From: Chloroflexota bacterium
Lineage (GTDB): Bacteria > Chloroflexota > Limnocylindria > QHBO01
DNA: 5,006 nt
Assembly (NCBI GenBank): GCA_013694645.1
Contig: JACDBZ010000170.1
Coordinates: forward strand, 1 to 5,006
Direction of reading: 5' to 3'
Shown here: in pieces, positions 1-4,975 of the stretch
How the letters are laid out: each line of letters starts with the position of its first letter
How positions within the stretch are numbered: the stretch's first letter is position 1
Notes under the pieces: model-generated
The model's input: only the letters and a program-made list of their open reading frames with translations
Told to the model about the DNA's origin: nothing
The model's database searches: none
Position numbers and translations under genes: made by a program

Positions 1-2
1 AC

Positions 3-743
3 GAGCGCATCACCGAGATGGTGGACGCAACCGAGATCACCATCATCTTCAACCTCAACCCGGACGGCTCCGAGTACGACCACAGCTCCGGCACCATCCT
101 GTCCTGGCGCAAGAACCGCCAGCCAACGCCCGGCAGCAGCGAGATCGGCACCGACATCAACCGCAACTTCGACTATCAGTGGGGCACCAACCCGCTCAAT
201 GCCTCCCCGTCGGCCTGGACCTACCGCGGCCCGTCGGCGTGGTCGACGCCGGAGGCATCGGCCTTCAAGCGCTACGTGGATGGCCGCGTCATCGGCGGCC
301 AGCAGCAGATCCGCGTGCATGTCACCTTCCACCAGTACGGCCGCATCGTGCTCTACCCGTACGGCTACACGAAGGACCCCGTCCCGGACGCCGATGACCA
401 CGCCACCCTGGCGGCCATGGCGCAGCAGATGGGCACCCTGAGCCGATATGCGCACGCCCAGTCGTCGTATGACGAGATCCACGTCGGCAACCAGATGGAC
501 TGGCTGTATGCCACCTACGGGATCCTGACCTTCACCTTCGAGATGGGCGACGCCTTCGCCATGCCCGACGAGGCCATCGCGACCGAGACCGCTCGGAACA
601 TGGAGGCCGCCTACTACGCGATCGAGCAGGCCGCCCTGCAGGCCGAACCCGCCGACAACCGCGAGCCGATCCTGCTGCCGGACACGGCGATGGCGATTGA
701 CCCCGCCCAGCGGTCGTTGAGCGGTCCGTTGGTGTATCGATGA
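3..743 (+). CDS. M14-family zinc carboxypeptidase, C-terminal part (5' truncated by window edge)
   Basis: The frame is open to the left edge; the first in-window ATG (18) is internal, not the start. Residues counted from that Met show the M14 fold in order: NPDG near 14-17, WRKNR (30-34) with the substrate-binding Arg, TDINRNF (45-51) matching the Asn-Arg pair that binds the substrate carboxylate, FHQYG with His105 as the third zinc ligand, DWLYATYGI (161-169) with Tyr164 in the place of the mobile active-site Tyr, and TFEMG with Glu175 as the catalytic Glu. The first two zinc ligands (HxxE) must lie upstream, outside the window. Family knowledge: these enzymes remove C-terminal residues from peptides and are usually secreted, but the signal peptide cannot be checked here. 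The protein ends about 65 residues after the catalytic Glu, with no added C-terminal domain. Assignment to M14 is firm; the specificity is unknown. Confidence 0.93.
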   Translation, partial: ERITEMVDATEITIIFNLNPDGSEYDHSSGTILSWRKNRQPTPGSSEIGTDINRNFDYQWGTNPLNASPSAWTYRGPSAWSTPEASAFKRYVDGRVIGGQQQIRVHVTFHQYGRIVLYPYGYTKDPVPDADDHATLAAMAQQMGTLSRYAHAQSSYDEIHVGNQMDWLYATYGILTFTFEMGDAFAMPDEAIATETARNMEAAYYAIEQAALQAEPADNREPILLPDTAMAIDPAQRSLSGPLVYR

Positions 744-793
744 TGGCCACCATGCATGCCGCTCGTCGCGCCACGACCCGGAGCGGACGCTCA

Positions 794-1122
794 CATCGTC
801 ACGAGCAGATCGAAGGAGAGCCTCTCGCCCCTCGGACTGTCGGCGCGGAGCTCGTGCGCGAGGCGTACGTTGAGCGAGAGGTCTCGGGCGTGCTGCCGGA
901 CGTCGACCGAATCGCGTGCGGCTGCGGGTGGCGACGGTGGCCGTTGTGGTCATCCTCAAGGCACTCGCCATGGCCGACCGCGACAAGCCGAAAGATGCCT
1001 ACGATCTGGACTATCTACTCTGGCATGCGGACGGTGAGCTGACGCGATCGCCGCCGAGATCCCTCAACTGCCCCAGGCTGAGCCGATCCCTCGCGCACTC
1101 TCCATCCTTGCCGGACTTCTAA
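794..1122 (+). pseudogene. Frame-broken remnant of an AbiEii-like nucleotidyltransferase gene
   Basis: No single frame spans this stretch, but three frames give successive pieces of what looks like one protein. About 794-913 reads PRTVGAELVREAYVEREV then VLPDVDRI. About 916-1042 reads RVATVAVVVILKALAMADR then DKPKDAYDLDYLLWHADG. About 1044-1120 reads AIAAEIPQLPQAEPI then PRALSILAGLL. The middle piece (hydrophobic strand, LKALA, basic stretch, KPKDAYDLDYLL) resembles the conserved central part of AbiEii/DUF1814-type nucleotidyltransferases, the toxin half of some abortive-infection toxin-antitoxin pairs. The N-terminal nucleotidyltransferase motif is not seen, and the C-terminus stops where a repeat begins at 1123. 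At least two frameshifts (near 910-916 and 1031-1044) plus loss of both ends point to decay. No antitoxin gene is next to it. The family match is from recalled motif shape, so moderate confidence. Confidence 0.5.
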
Positions 1123-1241
1123 GTTCACCCACCCTAAACGCTGTGCTCTGAGCGTGAGATATCGTGCGTAAATGGCCGAATCTCCTGCTGTAACAGTGCC
1201 TCGGCTAACAGCACATGTTCGGCCTTCAGCAGGGGATTCTG
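1123..1241 (+). repeat. Intergenic repeat, copy A
   Basis: This copy aligns with copy B (3291-3410). The first 66 bases align without gaps and match at 58 positions, including the identical block TGTGCTCTGAGCGTGAG (1142-1158). A variable segment of about 29 bases follows, then a 24-base block (TTCGGCCTTCAGCAGGGG and on, from 1218) with one mismatch. GGCCGAA (1174-1180) and TGCTGT (1186-1191) pair with the downstream arm 1208-1224, leaving an internal loop. The same left strand (1178-1190) can instead pair with CAGCAGGGGATTC (1227-1239) over 13 positions with one G-U. The copy starts exactly where the upstream gene remnant loses similarity. It carries no ORF and no T-tract. Confidence 0.8.
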
Positions 1242-1349
1242 CAGGTGCGCTACAAGCCGACTCCGGCGATGGCGGCAGGCGTGCGGATCCTATTGGTCCT
1301 GTGAACTGATCGCGCCGCTTCCGGACCAGGGGCTGCCAAGATAAACCCC

Positions 1350-1751
1350 ATGAATTGGGGAGTCGTCTGGGGCATCGTCGCTAGCCTGATTGCGGTCTGG
1401 CTTCTCTTTCTGGCGGTCCTGTGGATCGTCCGGCCGCGCGACGTGCGGCTTGGGCAGCTCGTCCGCATCGTACCGGACGTGCTTCGGCTCGTTCGTCAGT
1501 TAGTGGGGGATCGCTCCGTGCCATTCGCGGTGCGAGCGGCGCTCGTCGGCCTCCTCGCCTGGCTGATCAATCCCATCGACCTCATTCCCGAGTTCATCCC
1601 GGTTCTAGGGCCGCTGGACGATATCGTGGTGGCCGTGCTGGTGCTGCGGTACGTCCGGCGACGACTTGGCGCCGACGAACTGCGGCGACGATGGCCGGGG
1701 ACACCTGAGGGTTACGGGCTGCTGAGCGGAGTGCTTGGCGATCCACACTGA
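1350..1751 (+). CDS. DUF1232 (YkvA-like) small membrane protein
   Basis: The product is 133 residues. Residues 5-27 form a strongly hydrophobic N-terminal membrane segment followed by Arg-rich RPRDVR, so the C-terminal part probably faces the cytoplasm. Residues about 56-101 hold the DUF1232 signature: a hydrophobic helix leading into LINPIDLIPEFIPVLGPLDD (72-91), then a second hydrophobic helix and a basic patch YVRRR. The family is widespread, 80-140 residues long, and has no settled biochemical role; YkvA of Bacillus is a member. I infer only membrane association. No strong Shine-Dalgarno is seen: AGGGG at 1328-1332 is too far from the ATG. A GATAAA box (1340-1345) lies just upstream, so a leaderless or near-leaderless transcript is possible but unproven. 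The gene stands alone, flanked by repeat copies A and C. Confidence 0.85.
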   Translation: MNWGVVWGIVASLIAVWLLFLAVLWIVRPRDVRLGQLVRIVPDVLRLVRQLVGDRSVPFAVRAALVGLLAWLINPIDLIPEFIPVLGPLDDIVVAVLVLRYVRRRLGADELRRRWPGTPEGYGLLSGVLGDPH

Positions 1752-1805
1752 CGCGACGCCGGAGGCGGCACCTCGCTCGCGCACCACGAGGCTTACACGA
1801 GGCGT

Positions 1806-1845
1806 GATTCGGCCTTCAGCCGGGATTCCGAAGGGTCCACTAACC
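1806..1845 (+). repeat. Intergenic repeat, partial copy C (right end plus junction)
   Basis: GATTCGGCCTTCAGC followed by CGGGATTCCGAAGGG matches the right end of copy B (3386-3415) with few substitutions and one missing base. It then continues into TCCACTAACC, which matches the left start of copy B (GTCCACCAACC at 3291-3301). This copy therefore shows an end-to-start junction, as if units once lay in tandem. CCTTC (1813-1817) and GAAGG (1830-1834) can pair as a short weak hairpin. It sits between the DUF1232 gene and the fic control region. Confidence 0.65.
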
Positions 1846-1859
1846 GTTCAATCCCAGGC

Positions 1860-1891
1860 TTGACATTGAACACTTAGCGGATCACGCTATT
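1860..1891 (+). promoter_or_regulatory. Putative promoter of the fic gene
   Basis: A perfect -35 hexamer TTGACA lies at 1860-1865. The best -10 candidates downstream are weak: GCTATT at 1886-1891, with a long 20-base spacer, matches TATAAT at only 3 of 6. A start near 1898 would give a leader of about 33 bases before the fic ATG. The -35 box overlaps the left arm of an inverted repeat and the predicted start overlaps the right arm. The perfect -35 and the position support it; the poor -10 limits confidence. Confidence 0.4.
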
Positions 1892-1905
1892 CCAAGTGTT
1901 CAATG
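1864..1905. promoter_or_regulatory. Operator-like perfect 12-bp inverted repeat upstream of fic
   Basis: CATTGAACACTT (1864-1875) and AAGTGTTCAATG (1894-1905) are exact reverse complements separated by 18 bases. A further half-site GTTCAAT lies at 1846-1852, in the same direction as the right arm. The arms overlap the -35 box and the predicted transcription start of fic, the classic place for a repressor. The arm centres are about 30 bp apart, roughly three helical turns, so two dimers or a looped pair on one DNA face is plausible. I infer autoregulation through the winged-helix-like C-terminus of the Fic protein; no other regulator is encoded nearby. A hairpin in RNA is an alternative reading. 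Confidence 0.6.
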
Positions 1906-1930
1906 CGGTCCGGAGACAAGACGGTTAGCG

Positions 1931-3106
1931 ATGGCCCACGAAGTCGAGCGTCGATGGCAGGGCGACCCGGGTGCGCCGGGCGGCCGGCGCGCTCGCGCGT
2001 CGTTCACCTATCGCGCCTTCATGCCCGATGCGATCGCCGAACTCGACCCCGGCATCACCTTCGAGACGGCCGAGGCGATCGCCCGCGCGGAGGCCGCAAT
2101 CACCGAGCTCAACAGCACGGATTCGGTCGCCGGGCTGGAGGCCGTCGGGCCGCTGCTGCTGCGCTCGGAGGCGATCGCGTCCTCGCGAATCGAGGGCTAC
2201 GAGCTGAGCCAGCGCAACCTGGCGCGCGCGCTCATCGATCCTCGTGCGGCACGCGGAACCGCCAAGACGGTCGCCGCCAACGTGGTGGCGATGGAGGAGG
2301 CGATCGCCATCGGCGAGCGGCCCGAGCCACTGACAGCGGACGACGTGCTTGCCATCCATCGAACGCTGATGGCCGGCGAGCCGGAGCGAGTGAGGCCTGG
2401 CCAGTTCCGACGGGAGCAGAACTGGATTGGCGGACGCCTCAACACTCCGCTCGACGCACGCTTCATCCCGCCCCCCGAGGACGCAGTGGATCGGTTCATC
2501 GCCGACCTGCTGGCCTTCCTCGCCCGGGACGACGTACCGCCGGTTGCCCAGGCCGCGATCGGTCATGCGCAGTTCGAGACGATCCACCCGTTCGTCGACG
2601 GCAACGGCCGTATCGGTCGCTGCCTGATCCACGTCGTGCTGCGTCGAACGGGTCTCGCCCCGCGGTTCGTGCCTCCAGTGTCAATCGTTCTCGCTGCTCG
2701 GCCGAGCAGCTATGTCGACGGCCTGGTCGCCTTCCGCGAGGGTCGCGTCGCGGCCTGGTGCGCGTCGTTCGCCGGCGCCTGCGAGCGCGCGGCCCGCCTG
2801 TCGGTAGAACTGGCCGAGGCCGTACGTGGCCTGCAGGAGCAGTGGCGTTCTCGTGCAGGGCATCCCCGCCGAGACTCGGCGGCCGCCCGCATCATCGAGG
2901 TCCTACCGGCCCAGCCGATCCTTTCGGCCGCTACCCTGCGGGCAGCGATTGCGGCCAGCCATCAGCGCTCGCTCGACGGCCTGAAGGCGCTGGCCGGCGC
3001 AGGCGTGGTTCGCCAGATCACAGAGACCAGCTATGACCGGCAGTTCGCCGCCGATGAGCTGTTCGACCTCATCGAGACATACGAGGAACGGATCGCGGCC
3101 CCTTGA
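1931..3106 (+). CDS. Fic-domain protein (class II, predicted AMP transferase) with C-terminal winged helix
   Basis: The product is 391 residues. The core motif HPFVDGNGRIGR at 219-230 is a complete HxFx(D/E)GNGRxxR active site with His219 as the catalytic base. The flap that holds target peptides is RPGQFRREQNWIGG (155-168). SSRIEG (84-89) fits the (S/T)xxxE(G/N) inhibitory motif and lies N-terminal to the core, which makes this a class II Fic protein: Glu88 is expected to block productive ATP binding in cis. About 315-391 is rich in short helices (RIIEVL, ATLRAAIAASHQRSLDGL, AGVVRQITE) and looks like a winged-helix domain, common in this architecture. Family members transfer AMP to target hydroxyls; the target here is unknown. 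No separate antitoxin is needed or seen. The ATG at 1931 has only a distant GGAG (1912-1915) upstream, and no better in-frame start precedes it. The gene appears intact and monocistronic. Confidence 0.93.
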   Translation: MAHEVERRWQGDPGAPGGRRARASFTYRAFMPDAIAELDPGITFETAEAIARAEAAITELNSTDSVAGLEAVGPLLLRSEAIASSRIEGYELSQRNLARALIDPRAARGTAKTVAANVVAMEEAIAIGERPEPLTADDVLAIHRTLMAGEPERVRPGQFRREQNWIGGRLNTPLDARFIPPPEDAVDRFIADLLAFLARDDVPPVAQAAIGHAQFETIHPFVDGNGRIGRCLIHVVLRRTGLAPRFVPPVSIVLAARPSSYVDGLVAFREGRVAAWCASFAGACERAARLSVELAEAVRGLQEQWRSRAGHPRRDSAAARIIEVLPAQPILSAATLRAAIAASHQRSLDGLKALAGAGVVRQITETSYDRQFAADELFDLIETYEERIAAP

Positions 3107-3251
3107 TAGGCAGCGCGCGGACCAGCTCAAATCGCTTCGTCGACGGTGTACCGCGACCCAGCCGAGCTCGACGGAGGTCCAGCCCGCGCTCGACCGGATC
3201 GCCCTCGAAGCCGACGAATGATGCCCGGCTGATCTCTGCTCTAGTGGTCGC
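3107..3251. other. Intergenic stretch with no recognised content
   Basis: Between the fic stop and the tRNA-like fragment I see no convincing gene, terminator hairpin with T-tract, or repeat. A plus-strand frame stays open to 3221 (ending ALDRIALEADE) but begins inside fic in another frame and has no recognisable domain. Confidence 0.4.
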
Positions 3252-3282
3252 GGGCCGTCAGCTCAGCGGTTAGAGCAGGGGA
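3252..3282 (+). pseudogene. tRNA 5'-half fragment (tRNA pseudogene or att-like remnant)
   Basis: GGGCCGT, then CA, then GCTC-AGCGGTTA-GAGC, then A and GGGGA form a complete tRNA 5' half: acceptor strand, D-arm with pairing GCTC/GAGC, and the 5' strand of the anticodon stem. It matches the tRNA at 4976-5006 at 30 of 31 positions. The one change replaces the nearly universal T8 with C. After 3282 the sequence (TCTTTTGAGTCCACC) forms no proper anticodon stem, and no T-arm or matching acceptor strand follows, so it cannot make a tRNA. Instead it runs straight into repeat copy B. Confidence 0.75.
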
Positions 3283-3290
3283 TCTTTTGA

Positions 3291-3415
3291 GTCCACCAAC
3301 CCTATCCGCTGTGCTCTGAGCGTGAGCTTTCGTGCGTAAGTCGCCGAATCTCCTGCGGCAACTTAGGTGCTGCCAAGGGCAGGAGATTCGGCGTTCAGCA
3401 GGGGATTCTGAAGGG
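3291..3415 (+). repeat. Intergenic repeat, copy B (best preserved)
   Basis: This copy shares with copy A the left 66 bases (58 matches) and the right 24 bases (23 matches), and with copy C the right end through GAAGGG. Within it, GCAGGAGATTC (3379-3389) and GCAGGGGATTC (3398-3408) form an internal direct repeat, and GAATCTCCTGC (3346-3356) is complementary to both, with one G-U for the second. The preceding bases 3273-3290 (GAGCAGGGGATCTTTTGA) also resemble the right end of a unit, so the fragment at 3252 joins the repeat at an end-start junction. No ORF of note is inside. Confidence 0.8.
3342..3393. other. 15-bp perfect hairpin inside repeat copy B
   Basis: CGCCGAATCTCCTGC (3342-3356) pairs exactly with GCAGGAGATTCGGCG (3379-3393). 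The 22-base loop contains GGCA (3357-3360) and TGCC (3371-3374), which can stack as an inner 4-bp stem. There is no T-tract after either arm, so it is not a standard intrinsic terminator. It lies downstream of fic and could still protect or end that transcript; this is inference. Confidence 0.8.
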
Positions 3416-3418
3416 ATC

Positions 3419-3432
3419 CCTCCACGTGGAGG
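3419..3432. other. 14-bp perfect palindrome
   Basis: CCTCCACGTGGAGG is a perfect palindrome centred on CACGTG. It directly adjoins GGGATCCC (3413-3420), itself palindromic, at the right border of repeat copy B. It may be a protein-binding site or a trace of the repeat boundary. No function can be assigned. Confidence 0.5.
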
Positions 3433-3483
3433 CGGCAGGCCAAGCGACCCCTCCGTGAAGCGAGGCCGCGACACCGCGCGACT

Positions 3484-3672
3484 TCATGGACCTGGTCGAC
3501 GAGCCGGCGTCGGCGATCGTCGCGTTGGGGCGGCGGAACGGCCGGCCAAGGCACCCTCGATCCGGTCAGCTTCACATCGCGCGCCCGCCTGCCGAAGCGT
3601 CTCGACCGAGGATTCAACGAGCTTCGCGAGCCGCGAGACCTCCTTGCGGAGTTCGCTAAGCTCACTCCTCAC
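3484..3672 (-). CDS. Possible small coiled-coil ORF (hypothetical)
   Basis: On the minus strand a frame starting with GTG at 3672 gives 62 residues. The first part reads SELSELRKEVSRLAKLVESS and continues as a heptad-like amphipathic helix to about residue 40. The tail is Arg/Pro-rich and low in complexity, which is less convincing. GGAGG lies 8 bases before the GTG, a good Shine-Dalgarno spacing, though GC-rich DNA gives such matches by chance. The same frame is open further upstream (GLDLLLVDEEHG, RALLRDWCGAEAVG) and looks protein-like from about 3780, so this may be the remains of a larger gene without a visible start. It follows the DinB-like gene on the same strand. I do not recognise a family. 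A decayed fragment is about as likely as a real gene. Confidence 0.3.
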   Translation of the reverse strand: MRSELSELRKEVSRLAKLVESSVETLRQAGARCEADRIEGALAGRSAAPTRRSPTPARRPGP

Positions 3673-3763
3673 GCCGACCGCCTCCGCCCCGCACCAATCG
3701 CGGAGGAGTGCCCGGACTGGGCGCCCATGCTCCTCGTCGACCAGGAGCAGGTCTAGGCCGGGA

Positions 3764-4216
3764 TCAGCCGCGAGCTCGCAGCGCGACCTCGATCTCGTCG
3801 AGGTGCTCCGCGCGGTGATCGCTGCGCCCCGGCCAGATCGGGCTGTCGGAGTCGCGAGGCAACATTCGGTCCAGTGGAAGCTCCGCCACGAGCGCGTCGC
3901 ATTGCTCGGCAATCCGCAACGCGAACTGGGCGGCCTCCCTGGGCGCGATCGCGTGGATCAGCGGACGGGTCGAGTCGTTGAGCCAGTCGCCATCAGGCTC
4001 GGCGTCGCCCGGCGCCCACGGCTCGCCGCGATCGATCCTCTCGGCGAGGACCAGGACGCGAATGTCCCAGTACGCGACGTGACCCAGCACGCCGGCGACG
4101 GTCCAGTACTCGTTCACGGGAGCGGTGAGCACGTCGTCGTCCAGCCCTTCGACGAGAGTGCGCATACGCTCGCGCTCGCGAGTATTCGCATCGATGTAGG
4201 AGCGATCGTCAGCCAT
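3764..4216 (-). CDS. DinB/DUF664-like four-helix metal-binding protein
   Basis: The product is 150 residues, the usual length for the DinB superfamily. The helical pattern fits: an N-terminal helix, then WTVAGVLGHVAYWDIRVLVL with His46 and the typical H..YWD turn, a loop with DWLND (77-81), a third helix, and a final helix SDHRAEHLDEIE with His134 and His138. His46, His134 and His138 match the three-His metal site of this superfamily, which includes thiol-dependent S-transferases and mycothiol-dependent maleylpyruvate isomerase relatives. The substrate is unknown. The ATG overlaps the end of the Nudix gene by 8 bases (ATGGCTGA), so it is probably translated by coupling from the same mRNA. The stop follows soon after the last helix, so it appears complete. 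Confidence 0.85.
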   Translation of the reverse strand: MADDRSYIDANTRERERMRTLVEGLDDDVLTAPVNEYWTVAGVLGHVAYWDIRVLVLAERIDRGEPWAPGDAEPDGDWLNDSTRPLIHAIAPREAAQFALRIAEQCDALVAELPLDRMLPRDSDSPIWPGRSDHRAEHLDEIEVALRARG

Positions 4217-4826
4217 CGTCCGATCTTACCCTGCCGCGGGAGCAGGTCTCGGCGAGGGATCGTTGGCCCTCTCCGCGTGCGCTCGCGCCACGCGACGAGC
4301 GCGCCGAGCACGGGTCGCTCCTGCCCACGAGCTCGAGGCCTTCTCGCATCATAGTGCCCCGCTTGCCGCCCACGCGGTAGCGATAGGCGGCGCCGGCAGC
4401 CGCCTCACCGAACAGAAATCGGCGCAGTGGCTCGCACTCGTACCACTCCAGGTGTGACAGACGATCGAGCGCCTCGATGATCTCCACCCATGCCGCGCTG
4501 CGCACCAGGCCGTCCGGATCGTCCGGCTGCAGCTCGCCGGTGGTCTCGCACGCATACGTCAGCGCCCGATACGGACCAGTGGCGATGTCCGTGCGGTATT
4601 CGACTTCCACCTCGAAGACAGGCCTCGGCTCACCGACGATCTGGAGCCCGGTCTCTTCGGCCAGCTCACGACGGAGCGCATCGAGCAGCCCTTCGCCGCC
4701 CTCGACCTGGCCGCCGGGCAGCATCCAGACCGGGGTCGGGTCATCAGGACCCTGGGCCTCGACCAGCAGCAACTGCGTTTCCCGCTGAATGAGCGCGACG
4801 ACGACCGTCGAGATCGGCCACGGCAT
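4209..4826 (-). CDS. Nudix hydrolase with Arg/Ser-rich C-terminal extension
   Basis: The product is 205 residues. It has a complete Nudix box GX5EX7REUXEEXGU at residues 39-61: Gly39, Glu45, Arg53-Glu54-Leu55, Glu57-Glu58, Gly60-Leu61. Just before it, VWMLPGGQVEGGE fits the strand-loop of the family. Nudix enzymes cleave nucleoside diphosphates linked to another moiety; nothing here shows which substrate. The Nudix fold should end near residue 150 (PLRRFLFGEA). The last 45 or so residues are rich in Arg, Ser and Gly with no domain, which could be a natural tail or read-through past a lost stop. The ATG at 4826 directly precedes the first strand (ISTVVVALI), with AGGGA about 11 bases upstream. 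It is first in a two-gene unit with the DinB-like gene. Confidence 0.9.
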   Translation of the reverse strand: MPWPISTVVVALIQRETQLLLVEAQGPDDPTPVWMLPGGQVEGGEGLLDALRRELAEETGLQIVGEPRPVFEVEVEYRTDIATGPYRALTYACETTGELQPDDPDGLVRSAAWVEIIEALDRLSHLEWYECEPLRRFLFGEAAAGAAYRYRVGGKRGTMMREGLELVGRSDPCSARSSRGASARGEGQRSLAETCSRGRVRSDDG

Positions 4827-4933
4827 CGGTCAGCGTCCCTGGATCCGGGAGGGTCTGGCCGCAAGCTCGTTCACAGGATGGAGAGTAGAAGCATTTTGGT
4901 AAGACCGGTTCGCGCTCCGCCGTGATCGGTCAT

Positions 4934-4962
4934 CTGTCATACATGAGAGGTCCGTCTATCCT
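4934..4962 (+). promoter_or_regulatory. Putative promoter of the tRNA gene
   Basis: CTGTCA (4934-4939; 4 of 6 match TTGACA) and TATCCT (4957-4962; 4 of 6 match TATAAT) are separated by 17 bases, the ideal spacing. A start near 4969 would put the tRNA 5' end (4976) about 7 bases into the transcript, normal for RNase P processing. Its position supports a live tRNA gene. Confidence 0.5.
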
Positions 4963-4975
4963 GAGCACGAAACGT

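Noticed and set aside
1925..2632. Minus-strand ORF of 235 residues antisense to fic
   Set aside because: No motif, no sensible start context, and it lies wholly opposite a well-supported gene.
1903..3036. Long plus-strand ORF of 377 residues overlapping the fic gene
   Set aside because: It is very rich in Arg, Ala, Gly and Pro, shows no domain, and starts inside the operator palindrome. It is a shadow frame of the clear Fic protein.
3252..3305. Functional tRNA-Lys with TTT in the loop at 3284-3288
   Set aside because: The 3' anticodon strand pairs badly, T8 is lost, and no T-arm or acceptor 3' strand follows.
3342..3393. Hairpin as a standard intrinsic terminator of fic
   Set aside because: No T-tract follows the stem on either strand and it lies over 230 bases after the stop codon.
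1123..3415. Repeats as integron attC sites
   Set aside because: The size and folded form are suggestive, but I could not find paired RYYYAAC and GTTRRRY core sites at the unit ends. The GTTAGAGC blocks are explained by the tRNA D-arm, and genes lie on both strands with no integrase.
1123..3415. CRISPR array
   Set aside because: The copies are far apart, about 120 bp long, too diverged, and without regular spacers or cas genes.
3332..4354. Plus-strand ORF of 340 residues
   Set aside because: It is antisense to the DinB-like and Nudix genes, crosses the repeat hairpin, and has shadow-like composition with no motif.
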